Positions 41,870-53,882 of a DNA stretch of 64,000 nucleotides are shown here, piece after piece. Below the pieces are notes generated by a model. It was not told where the DNA came from and ran no database searches. It saw only the letters and a program-made list of their open reading frames with translations. Within the stretch, counting starts at the first letter, position 1; every line of letters begins with the position of its first letter. The stretch comes from Pegea sp. RAD2-039. Its lineage: Eukaryota; Chordata; Thaliacea; Salpida; Salpidae. Both the position numbers and the translations under genes were made by a program. The stretch covers positions 331,615 through 395,614 of the forward strand of contig JAQGEQ010000171.1 of the NCBI GenBank assembly GCA_034620365.1, given 5' to 3'.

Positions 41870-42951
41870 ATGTTTTATAACTTGGTTCAAAGATGCCATC
41901 TGTGTAACAGACTGAAGCCATTGTCTCACATTCAGACACAGGTGTAATATTAATAATATTAAATTGATTTTCTAAGTTATAGACAAAAAATATTTTAAAT
42001 ATTTATATAATGTCTGAACTGATGAATGTATTAGAGTTTATTTCACTAAATTTATATTTCTTATAAATATATTATATGTTTTGTTGATTTAATTTTTGCT
42101 GAAAATTGGTTAATTTGTTTTGAAGGTTGCTTATTATAGAGATCCTTTGATGCCAACTGAACTATACAATCACTTAGTTAAAAGAAGTGAAATTAAAATC
42201 CCAGAAGATGATCAAAATGATAAGACCTTACGAAAAAAAGCTTTTATCTGGGCAAGGTGGTTGTAATTAGCAAAATTCTATCAAATTCTTTTTCACATAA
42301 TTTTGTAAATTCTATCTTTAAAGCAACTACAAGATGTTTCAAATAATGATCTTTGTTTATAAAAAGATATGGGAAAGTCAGTAGGATAGAAACGGGAAGT
42401 CTTTTGCCTAGCAAACGATGGGTTGAAAGAGAAGCAAAAGCAGAAAAGGAATGGTGGCCTACCTTTCAAGAAATGAAGCTAGAAAGTGAACAAAAGGAAG
42501 AACTTGAAAGAAAACAAAAACTAGAAAGGTATTATAAACTTAATAAGTTTATAACCTAACAATATTTTTACAAAAATCTGTAAAAAATTATATTCACAAC
42601 AAATTAATCAGAAGCTTTGATCAAAAATAGAACTCCTCTAAAAAAAGCAATTTATTTAGTTTCATAATGGTCAGTTTCGAAATTAGTAAAACTGAATGAA
42701 GTTGTACAGCGAACTACTAAACTTATATTTGCATTTGAAAATAAGTGAATAATTGGATTTTTTGTTTAAGAGAAAGAAAAGTTGCTGAAAATATGGCGAA
42801 GATGCCAGAGTGGATATCAAAATGGAAATTAGAGCAGAAAAAGGTTGAGGAGGATAAGCTGGCTAAAGCTGCTAAGCAAAAAGAAAAGCTTGAAAATGCC
42901 AAAGCTAAGACTCGTATGGAAATAATCAAGAGTCGACAAAAAAGACGTTAA
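41870..42951 (+). CDS. GADD45GIP1: GADD45GIP1/CRIF1 (mitoribosomal protein mL64)
   Basis: Exons 41870-41941, 42126-42256, 42367-42528 and 42771-42951 join in phase to 181 residues. The N-terminus (MFYNLVQRCHLCNRL) is basic and without acids, consistent with mitochondrial import. Then follow ARYGKVSRIETGSLLPSKRW and EKEWWPTF, equivalent to the GRYG...SGV...LWPS...EWYP block of the family. The hallmark RKVAENMAKMPEWISKWK corresponds to RIAECMAKMPQMIVNW in the human protein. The tail is a long Lys/Glu coiled coil. Family members are large-subunit mitoribosome proteins, also reported as nuclear regulators. The protein is shorter than the human one (222). Confidence 0.9.
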
Positions 42952-44397
42952 ACAACAAGAGATTTGTTATAAGATCTTCAGTAGGAGGGTTTTATATTTA
43001 TTACAAATCTTTATTTTGGCATCTTACTTTGAATAAAATTCATTCTTAAATTATTTTGGTTATCTGAAAACTTTTTTCATTTGGAGATCTCTATTTAAAA
43101 ATACTTTAACTATTCAAGTAGTAAAAGGTTAAAAATGAATCTGTTAATTCAGAATTGCATAAAATATTGAGTCATATGTTTTGAAGGTAGAGAAATAAAT
43201 TGACTTTTGTTTTAGCATCAATAGGAATTCGTCAGTCGAATGATGTATAATATACATTATTATAAAGCAAAAATACAACAAATATTTCTAGTTGTTTGCT
43301 TAGTGAGTTAGTTAAAAACTCAGTCAATAACAAAGAATCTCTTAAATCTGTCACTTATATTATAAAGCTAGGCTTATATAGCTTTAAAAATCGATGAAAC
43401 TAGCTATGAGCTTGAAAATTAATTTAATACGTAATAAAAAGGTTTAAGACATCATTAGTTGAATAATTTTATTTTCAACATTTCACATATATCAGATATT
43501 TATAAACCAAAGCTTACAGCTAGTCTTAACTCAAAATCATTACACAGAATATTTTTGTTTTCTACGTAGAAAAACTTTAACATCTGAAATAAAAACTCGC
43601 GATCAAGTTACTAAAAGTTTTATTAAAAGCCTAAGCCCAAAACGTTTGATAGAACAATAACAAAGTAGCTTTTACCAAATAATAAATTTCTGAAAAAGTT
43701 TATTAAAATACAAACAAATCATTGAACTTTTTTTGCAATGGAGATTTTTGTTAACAGAACAAAGTATTAAAAAGTTTTGTTTTATAAGTACACCCAGCTT
43801 TGTAAAACTTTATTTCTTTTTCTACAACAAAGTTCATTGTGTGAAAAATGCTTCCAACCATTTAAAACTACAAAATAAATGTAATTTATAAATTTTTCTG
43901 CGATAAAGGTAAATAATTAACCATCTTACTTCACTTTTTCTGTAGCTTGGCAAATATCTATTTAAACTAAATTTGAATAAAATGAAGAATTTCTGAGCAT
44001 CACTTTTATTGCTACGTATGATAAAAGCTACTTAAAGATGAGAATAGAACTTATATGGATCGATATGGGAGTTTGTACCAGTGCTGACAATGCTGTACAA
44101 CTCGTGTTACGTTATATGGAAATATTGTGCAAAATCTTAGTGACATGTTTTCAAGAAAGCAGCTTATAAATTAACTCAAATTATGCTGCTAAAATCATTA
44201 CAATAATTTTTACATTTTACTGAAAATTGTTTTCTTCTGGAATTCCAACATTTTGATATGAAACGGTCTTGGAAACTAACCAAAGAAACTAAAATCTTTT
44301 ATTTTTTTGGTGATTTTTTTTCTTTTTTAATTTTTTTCTTTTTTGTAGCTTCTGGTTCTATTAGAAAGTTGAATTACGACACGTGGCTTAGCAAAAG
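42952..44397. other. Intergenic stretch between convergent genes
   Basis: No exon recognised. The region holds the 3' ends of the convergent GADD45GIP1 and LRR genes. The open plus frame at 44258-44467 is antisense to the last LRR exon. Confidence 0.5.
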
Positions 44398-47300
44398 TCA
44401 AAGTAACCTACCCGGAGGTCTTTCATTTTCTTCATCACTACTTATCGGATCTCGTATTTTACGATAGACCTGATTTTGCTCTTTAAAATCAATCCGTGCT
44501 CGCAAGCTTGCTATACACTTCGGGTATTTTTGAAGTTTGTTGTTACTGACATCAAGTTTCTGTGAAATAGAAATCTGCAGTGCCTCTCTCTATGTCACAT
44601 GACTGGTACTTACTGCTAGGGCTGGCATCTTTCCGATACTTTCCGGAAGTGTTTCTAGCAGATTATCAGATAAATCTAAACTGATGACCGATTTCATTCT
44701 CCATACATCACCGGGAATCAACACGATGTTGTTTGCAGATAAATCAATCTCCTGTAAAAAAGAGTTTTCTGATTATGACAATTTGGAGTAATAATAAGTA
44801 GTTATAATACCTGCAGGCGATACAAATATTGCATATCGATAGGAATTGTTTTGATTCTGTTATTTGATGCATTCAAACTTATTAAAGTGGCTAACACGTC
44901 CAACTTATCATTCGGCATATGAATCAAGCGATTATCTATATAAAGGAATAATATTTATAATAAATCCAAAACAAAAATTGCTATTGATATAATAAATTGA
45001 TAAATATTTAACTTAATTTAAACAAATCAATCATAAAAGAAAGTAGAACTAACTTGATAAATTAAGAATATGCAGCTGCCTTAAAGCTCCAAAGTTGCTT
45101 GGTAGTCGTTTAATATTGTTGAAAGATAAATCCAACACTTGCAAAGATCTAAAGAACAAGATTGAAAGATCAAAATTTAAATTTTGAAGGTTCCACCTCA
45201 AATCCAGGATGTAGCTTTGGAAATTGTCAATTTTGTTATTGTGCAGGTGGAGCTGTTCTAGCTTCAATAATTGCGAAAATTGTGTCGGTAAAGAATGGAT
45301 GGAGTTGAAGGATACGTCAAGAATACGAAGCTCAGTTAAACAGCCTATTGCACAGGGAATTTCTACAGTACAAAATTAATTGTAAGACATTTCAAATCAG
45401 CAAAGATGTGGTTAAATAATTTACTTGAGATATCGTTTTTAGACAAAATCATTTCTTTTAAATTAAAACATTGAAAAAATGGGGACGGAATTTCTTCTAG
45501 ATCACAATTGCTCAAAGAGATCACAGTCAGACACCAAGAAAGATCTCTGAAAATATACAAAAGGTGTTTAGTGTAATACAAAGACAATTGTTAGATGAAC
45601 AGACTTTGCAGTTCTTATGATAAAATTACGGGCATCATCACTACCCAAGGGAGGTAATCGCCAAGGATTGCCACTTAGTTTAATAATTTTGAGATTAAGA
45701 GGAGCGTTTTCAGGTAGAGGAAGATAGCCACTAGTAAGTTGATTACTTGAAATATCTAGTTCATGTAAGCATGTTAGATATCGAATGCTTTTTGGTATCA
45801 ATTGCAGATTGTTGTGAGATAATCTTAAGATCTCTAAACTTCTCCAATTACGTATGTCGATAGGAAGTTGCTGGATGGAATTATGGGAAAGATCAAGAGT
45901 ACACAGCAGCTGCGATTCTCCAAGAGTCCCTGGAATTTCTTCAATCAAATTGTTTTCGAGGTAGAGATGTTTTAGAGACCGAATAAGGCCGATTGAATCT
46001 GGTAACCAAGCGATTTGATTACTGGCTAGATTTAAAGTTGTCAACCATCTGTAAAAAAGATGAAATTAACCAATCAGCAATCCTCATTTAAAGTCAAGCT
46101 GACGTCAATTTGGTCAAATCTTCGGAAAGCTGGCCAATCTGATTTGATGACGCATTCAAGAAAGTCAAATTTTCAAGTTCTATAAAAAATGATTTAAAAA
46201 TTACTTAATGGTTTTGCTAATGGTAAACAAGCTTTTGTTCATCGAATTGATCGACTTAAGCCGCGTCAATGTTCGTTTTTTTAGTCAAAAAGCTAAATGT
46301 CAAGAAGACCGCATGAAAACGTCATCCAAGCCTTGTTAAACACCGAACAAACAAATACAAAAAACGAAATAAAACTTTCGGTTATACAAACGAGTAGAGT
46401 TTGAAGGACGCTTTTCTAGTTGCTAATACAACTTTCTTTTAATAAGATACAAACTTGATTTTATAAAAGATTGAAACTTTTTTGATTCCTAAATGAAAAC
46501 TTTTTTATGTTTATTTTAATCTGTTTCACCCATACAACAAAAGTATTTTAAAGATCTGTAAAAACCACTTTTGCTAAAATTGACTTCACCTAATAGGGAT
46601 GAAATATCTTCAATATTATTGTGTGTTATTTCTATCTCTTCTAAACTCTTCATAGAATTCATTTCTGATGGAATCATTTCAATTTGATTGTTAGAAAAGT
46701 TCAAGACTCGAAGACGCTGCAAATTTCCAATCTTTGGATCAATTCCAGGAATTCTATTAAAATATAAGTCAGAAAAAATTCAGAAAAAAACAAATCTTAC
46801 TGGTTATTCGAAACGTTTAAAGTTTCAAGACAGTATACCAAAGAATACAAAGAATTTGGTAAAGATGTTAACTTGTTTCGAGAAAGATTTAATTTATGTA
46901 GGTATTTCAACTCTCCAATACCTATTAGATTAAAAAATAGGTCTAAGATTTGAAGATCGATGGTCAAATAAAAGAATCTTTAAACAAACTTTCAGGAATT
47001 TCTTCGAGTCCATTGTTTTCCAGATTTAATATGGAAAGTCTAACCAATTTTTGGATTTCAATTGGAAGCTTTGTCAGCTTATTATTTGCTAAATTCATGT
47101 GTGAGATAGATCCTTTCTTTTTTGCTTTAAACTTTATATCAGGTAAAGAAATAAGTAGGTTATCTGAAGCATCCAAAGTATCTTGAAGCATATACACAGA
47201 TTTGGGTAAGGTCTTTATTGTGTTGTGCGAAACATTTAAAAGACCCATTTTGGGCGACTGTCCAATAGTTTTAGGAAGCTTCTTAATCTTATTGTGGGTT

Positions 47301-47911
47301 ACTTCACATTCTTCAAGTGCTGAAGCCTTATAAATTGTTCTTGGCAGGGTTTTAAGCTTATTTTTTGACATGTTTATAACTGCAAGTTTCTTTAATTTAC
47401 CCAAGGCTGCTGGTATAGTTGCTGGAAAATTATAAGTTGAGGTGAAGCAGACCACTTTTTATTTAACTTACTTATGCCATTGTTAGAAAGATCCACCTGA
47501 TAAAGATTTTTTAATTCACCAACACCTTTAGGCAACTTCTTCAATTTATTATTTTTTGCTTTGAGAGTTTGCATCATTCTAGATACTTCTTCATTTGCAT
47601 AGATCTCTTCTGGAAGCGCCTAAAAATAAGTTTTATAATTTCAGAACTTCTTACTACCTTTCTTGCAACTGTTATTACTTTCATACGAAATGTATCCATG
47701 TCAACATCAATTCGGTTGCCATAACGATGTAGATGACGTTTCACAAGATCAGGAACTGCATCATAAGTACTTCCAGGTCCTGTACGGATTGGTTTGGGCT
47801 CCTTTTTCTTTCTGCTTCCATCCATTCCAGATTTTATATTTCTAATAAAAATATGAAAACTAAGTTTGTGATGATAAATAATTTCTTTATAAAAATTTAC
47901 CTGGGTGCCAT
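44398..47911 (-). CDS. Leucine-rich-repeat protein, 795 residues, 14 exons
   Basis: Exons 47911-47901, 47841-47658, 47619-47472, 47421-46990, 46921-46801, 46753-46590, 46179-46104, 46048-45605, 45546-45425, 45362-45197, 45148-45054, 44935-44811, 44751-44614 and 44559-44398 join in phase. After a basic N-terminus (MAPRNIKSGMDGSRKKK) there are about 25-30 LRRs of the Shoc2/LRRC40 type (LxxLxLSxNxIxxLPxxIGxL) filling most of the protein. One irregular junction (GNPWRLPPLGSDDARNFIIRTAK, near residue 525) resembles the break between LRR blocks in LRRC40. There is no signal peptide or membrane segment, so it is probably intracellular. The C-terminus is acidic and short. The first exon holds only 11 coding bases, and introns of 47 and 50 bp occur. 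I do not assign an ortholog. Confidence 0.85.
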
Positions 47912-49900
47912 TGTTATTAATAGATATCACTGGTTTTAATATAAATAATTATTAATATTTAAATAACATTTAATTGTAGTTAATTAAGCCAAAGTTACAA
48001 AAACTTTTTTGTTAAGGAATAAATTATTAAAAAATTGGTTTTATTAAATTTAAGGGAAACTAAACAGAGAAAATAAGAATAAACAAATTAAAAACAATTT
48101 TATTCTGAATTCAACACATTTTATTAAATAATACAATAGTTCCGAAATCAAAAAGTAAACTAGACTGAGTATAATAAAACATTTAAAATGAATTCTTATA
48201 AATTACTTAAGTAATTCATGAATCTTTAAATCAGTTTAGTCAGTTTCTAAGTTTGAATTAAAACATATCTAAAACTCTAGTGAAATCTCAACAAATCTTC
48301 TTTAATAATTTGATTTAAGCTAATTTGATATTTATCTTATGGTAAATAACTTCTCACATAATAAAATATTCTATTCTGTTTGAGTTATAATGTAATTTTT
48401 TATTTTTATTTGGTACTTAATTTCTAAAAATGAAAAATACTGAGTTAGCTAAAACTTATGAAAACAAAATCTTTCTTATTCTAAAGTATATCAAGTTGAA
48501 TAAATAATTCTTACTTCTCATAAAAAAATTCTATTCTTCATAAATCACTACACCACACTAAGGACATCAATTTTTATATTGTTTTGATCATTTAAACATT
48601 AACAACAAATACTAACAAATATTTAGGTAAACAAGTAATTAACAAAAAACAGATGTTTAGTGTATTATTGTAGCTTGCCGTTGCTTAGATACTAAGACAA
48701 ATTGACTTTTACTTGAACTGCCTTATTAGATATTACACAAGGTTATTTTTATAGCAATGTTCACTTTTTCAGGTTTAACTGAATTTCGTAGAAACAAAAA
48801 AATATTTCTCTACTTTACTCTAAAGTTTTAATTTTTTGTTTATTTTCTGATCATATATAAATATTTTAACTTCGATTGTAAGTTTCACACTTTTTTGTAT
48901 CAAATTATTATTATGTATGTTTTCGATCAAATGTGAATTTTATCTTTTAAATTATTCTTGATAAATTTACCTTTGCTTCTCCCATTGCCTTGTGGGTCCT
49001 GTTAAGCACCTAATTTATTACAAGAGAAAAGTCTGAAACAAAACCTACAATCTGTTGACTTCAAAATCACTATCACTATACAGTCAAGATTACTGAGGAG
49101 TATCATCAAACAATTGAAATAAGGAGTGGGATGCACAATAATCTCTAGCATACATGTACAAGCAGGAAATAAGACTGGCTATCAACTTTCTTTCACCTAC
49201 TGCTTCAGTTAACGAAGCTCAGCCGAAAAAGATATTTTTAGTTTACTTGTTCAACTCGCAAAAGTTATAATTCAGCTCCTACACTTATAAATATATAAAA
49301 TTTTTGATTTTATTTTAACTACTTTTATAAATTAGTTTACAAAAGTTTTTAACCGATTGTAAAGCAAGGGCGTTTTTAAATGAATAACTAGGAATCAATT
49401 TTGAAATTCAGTAACAAAAAATGTTTCTCGGCAATTGAACAGTTAGTATTTTAATTTTTTTGTTTTGTTTACATTGTTGGAAATTTTATATCTATAATGC
49501 GTCTCATAAAAATTCTCACAAAAGAGAGATGTTCATTGAATTTTATCAAGTTGACATTTTATAGTTTATTATCGAATAATATGCAAAGCAAAATTAAAAA
49601 TGCTTAGTCTTAGTTGATACTACTATGAATCTTAACAAACTTTAGTAAACAGATTTCTGTTGAATTTCAAACTATCCTTTACTCCATCAAGGTTTATGAA
49701 AAATGGCTGTTTTAATTTACAGCAATTTAATGTTACAGAAGATTTAAGCTGTAAGCAGTCAGAATAAAAATTAGCTAGCAGTTAATTCAAGGCGTTAATT
49801 TGTGTGACAAATCTGATTTTTGTAACTCTAAATCAACAAGTGAAGTCATTTCACACGAATAAGGCAACAGTTATGATGAAAGTTGCTCTGAACCATTTAC
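47912..49900. other. Intergenic stretch
   Basis: AT-rich with no exon recognised. It contains the upstream region of the LRR gene. Confidence 0.5.
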
Positions 49901-49904
49901 CATC

Positions 49905-50665
49905 AAAAACGAGATAAGACAGGCACGTGACCTTGCCACAGGGCTCTTCGGGATTTTTTTCAATGTTGCTAAAACATGGTTTCATGCGTGTACTGAGGAA
50001 GTCTATCTTTATTCAAGATCTGACTGTATAACGTCTAAAAGCAAAGAACAAGGCAAAAAAGATCACGATCTTTGACCTGCCTTTTGCCGATGACGCAGCA
50101 ATTCAGCACATTTCAATATAACTACATATTCTAATAGACTGATTTTCATCTTCCTATACAGACTTTGGAAGGAAAATCAGTCTAAAAACAAAGTTCTAAG
50201 CCATGGTGTCAACGTTCCACAACCAATCAACATCGATGGTTGCGACGTTGAGGCTTTTGTCTATCTTGACTCAAAAATAACATCATTAATATCAATTGAA
50301 GCCGAGATTAGCAGTTGCATCGGTAAAGCATCGAATAAATTTGCATAGTTCACCTACAGTGTATGGGATAATCCAAAATTATCCATCAAAACCAAGCCTA
50401 GCATCTATATAGATTTTGTCTGTAGTGCACTACTGTACGCCAGCAAATTTGGAATTTGTCTTAAGCTTACGAAAATAAACTCAATCTTTCATTTTTGTTG
50501 TCTTCGTCGTATCTTTTGTATAAGGTGACAGCAAAAGATCTCAAACGCGGAAGTCATAAGGAGGACTGGCCTAACAACAATGTACACATAGGCTTCGCTG
50601 GCTCAGTCACATACGTCGTATAAGCTGATATCAACTCTTATACTATATCAGCTTCGAAAATCTTG
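49905..50665 (+). mobile_element. LINE reverse-transcriptase relic, copy C
   Basis: With stops and shifts, the plus strand reads LATGLFGIFF, HACTEEVYLYSRSD, DLPFADDAAIQHI (the catalytic F-A-D-D motif), then EISSCIGKAS, VWDNPKLSIKTKP, VCSALLYAS, LRRIF and RLRWLSHIRR. This is the palm and thumb part of the same kind of LINE as 9333-10510, with the same peptide order. It is a dead, 5'- and 3'-truncated copy. Confidence 0.85.
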
Positions 50666-52679
50666 TAAGACTTTTTATTACTGTGGTTGGTAAAATTATT
50701 TAAACTATCTAATAAATCTAATTATAAGCAAAATCAAGTATGAAAACAAATCAATCAATTTTGAAAAATGATGAAAGTGACAGAAAACTTAAACTTTCTT
50801 TATTAAAACTACCGGAATTTAATAATTGGGACTTAAATTATTTTAAACTCGATTAGTGCAATTGCACAATCACTCACAAGAATTGCAACGTGTGCACAGC
50901 TAAAACCTTGACTAGTTCAAAAGTGATTTTAAAAGTTTTCTTTCTTAAATGTTTTTGTTACAATATTTAAAACATTTATAATTTCATCTAAATTTAAGCT
51001 ATTTGAAAAAAGCTTTAAGGTTATTTAGAAACTTTACATTTTAAGATTGAAATTGTATCGGTTAACTCTATTATAATGATTAGAATGAAATACAAAACCG
51101 TTAACATATGTCATACGATCAAGTTTAAGTTCATTGCTGATTTGTTTTAAGTGTTTTGATACTTAATCAAATCAAGTTGATAAAATTGATTTTTATCTTA
51201 ATTGTTGAAAGCTTAATAATTTCACGAAACATTTAATTATGTAATTTGTTTTTCAACCTTTTCAAATCATCGAAATCATTTCATTCAAATATTAAAACTG
51301 AATGTTTTGAGAAACAAAAAAGATCTATTATAACAAAATTTATGAAAAATATTTTTGGCAAATAGAATTTGATTAAGCGATACTGTTACTCGCTGTTAAA
51401 TGATATTTAAATGGAAAATTTCAGTAACATTTCACTATTGATCAACAAAACTACAAAATTATTTTAACATTATTTTTTGATCAATTTTTTACATTTATTG
51501 CTAAGCAATATAAAGTCAGCTGTGAAGAAAATTAAGACATTTCTTTAAACTACTCTATAATTTCAAAAAATAAATTGTTTTAAAATCATTAAATAAGCAA
51601 AGGAGTGAATCTAGTCGAAAAAATTCTTTTTAAACATTAGAATCTATGAAGAAATTAGAATATTGGTTACAAACCATCTTTCAATAGTTTTAAACTATGC
51701 AACATTTATCAACAGCAAGTTTTGTTTGACTAATCTTTACAATTAAAAATATACTTTTAACACAAATCAATCTTTTAAATTAGAATAATAAGTCGACTTA
51801 TTTCAATTGTGAATAATCGAAAATATTTTTGATTCCTTTGAAAAAGCTCATAAAATTAATTTAATTCTGTTGATTTGTTCAAATAGTATTTTCCTCAAGA
51901 TGTTTAGATACCTTACACATTTTCTTATCTTAGTTTATTAAATTTATAAACTTAGCATGTCAAAATGCATATTGTCGAAATCATTTTCAAAAAAAGTACA
52001 AATTTTATTGAATATTAAATTATTAAATTCAATATGAAATTCAATAATTTGAAAGATGGTTTTTTGCAGGTTTCTAATATACATAATCTGTGAAAATTCT
52101 TTACGAAAACATATTAATAAACATTTTAAAGAATATTTCAATGAGTAAAAGAAAATTACTTTAATTACTTTTAAAGAATGAAAAAGATAAAACTAAATTC
52201 AAACAAAGCCAGTATTTAAAGATAAAGTTAGTGCAAAAAAAGATTTTTATTCTTAACTTAAAATCCAGTAATTAAAATTTAAGATAACTTTATTTTGTTC
52301 AATTTTATTTCTGATTTTTGCGCAATTTTAAAAATTGTACTTGAATTGATTTACGTGGCAGTAATTGTTAAATGGCATTGCTAAATATGTACAAAAACAA
52401 TTAGCTAAACAATAGAACAAGCAAAAATTCAGATGAAGAGTTCTCAACAGAGCTATAATTGATAAATATTTAATTAACTTCAAGTAGATTCGATTGATTG
52501 AAGGGTGAAGTTAACAAGTGGATAAAAATGATATAAAAGCTGCAAATTAATATCGATAAATCACATTTGCAGTTTCGTACTTTGCTCCGAAACATTGCAA
52601 GAAATCTCACTTTTCAAAAAAAGCCAATTTCTCTGGTTGAGTACAACAAAGAAGAAACCGACAACCATCCAAAGCTATC
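50666..52679. other. Intergenic stretch upstream of the VWD gene
   Basis: Very AT-rich. A minus-strand frame (51944-52141) is hydrophobic and AT-driven. No exon recognised. The promoter of the VWD gene should lie in the last few hundred bases, where TATAAAAG occurs at about 52534-52541. Confidence 0.45.
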
Positions 52680-53882
52680 ATGGCACTTAGTGCCCTTTTA
52701 CTAGCTTTTATTTTTTTTAGCAGTGCTGTTCCCCACTGGTTAGTCAATCTTATGAGTTATTTTGTCTATTTTTATAATTGTCTATTTTTGTTACAGTGCT
52801 GCTACCATTGATCGTAAGTCTTTTCAGTTTGTTATTAAGCTTAGCAAATATTTCTAATCAATTATTAAGATTAATTAGTTTTTACATTGAATTATCATTT
52901 TACAGCTAAGTCGACGGAATCATCTTCCCCTGAATGTGAGTATTTAATAGTTAACTGAACGTTGGTTAATTTATTTTTGTCATTTTGCTAATTATGATTT
53001 TTACAGCATCTTATATCGAACCACCTGTCAACGGAGATGCTTATTGTGACACAAGCGAAGATAAACGGTTTGTTTCAGCAAAATAGCTGATAGCCAATTC
53101 GTTTCAGCGAAAATATGTAACACATTCGACTTACAGAGTGTGTAGCGGGGTTTGTAAGCCCGGCTACCGGTTCGACCTTCCTGACTCTGCCGAGGGAGAT
53201 GAGCTAATCAATGAGTTTGTTGATGGTTCTTGGTCTATTGGCGCTACATTTCCACCTTGTAAACGTCAGTTGCACTTGACAGTTTCTGAAAAACAACATT
53301 TTCGATTTTAGCATTACATTTCATTACGATTTAGTGGTTAGAATTATATCTGCTAAAAAAATGATTGGATTCACTAAAGTTTGCTAAGAACTATGCTGAA
53401 ACTGGAAAAAGTAATAATCAATTAATAAAAAGTTGAGTCTTGTATCTTTCAGTGGTGGCTTGTGACGCTGAGGCACCATTAAACGGTGAAGCAGACTGTG
53501 AGACGAACGGAGACTTTATTCTCTGCTCACTAAAGTGCGCCACTGGTTACCGTATCTCACACACTCATCTCTACATGTGCGACCTTAAAAGTGGTCTCTG
53601 GTCACCGAAGCTGCCCCAACCAGGCAGTTTTGGACAGTGCTTAGGAGGCGACAAGAGGTAAGTGAATTTGAGATGAATGATTAATGTTAAACTATTTGAT
53701 TAACAGCTGCCAAAACATGGATGCGCCCGAAAACGGATACATAATGTGTGATCACGTAGGATCTGAGCATAGATGTACAGTTTCATGTAGGAAAGGTTAT
53801 GCTCTAACAACTGCACCAGCTTCTGGATACTTTGTATGTCAAAATGGTATTTGGAGTCCTGACAATGTTGCAGTCTGTTCGC
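52680..53882 (+). other. VWD gene 5' exons: signal peptide, microexons, sushi modules
   Basis: Exons 52680-52738, 52797-52813, 52906-52935, 53007-53067, 53137-53264, 53453-53657 and 53707-53882 encode residues 1-225. Exons two and three are only 17 and 30 bp and code a short Ser/Thr linker. Exons four to seven encode three modules of about 60 residues with the pattern PxNGxxxC...C...CxxGY...C...GxWS...C, which is the sushi (CCP) consensus (APLNGEADCE, GLWSP; APENGYIMCD, NGIWSP). The first is the most divergent. Confidence 0.85.
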
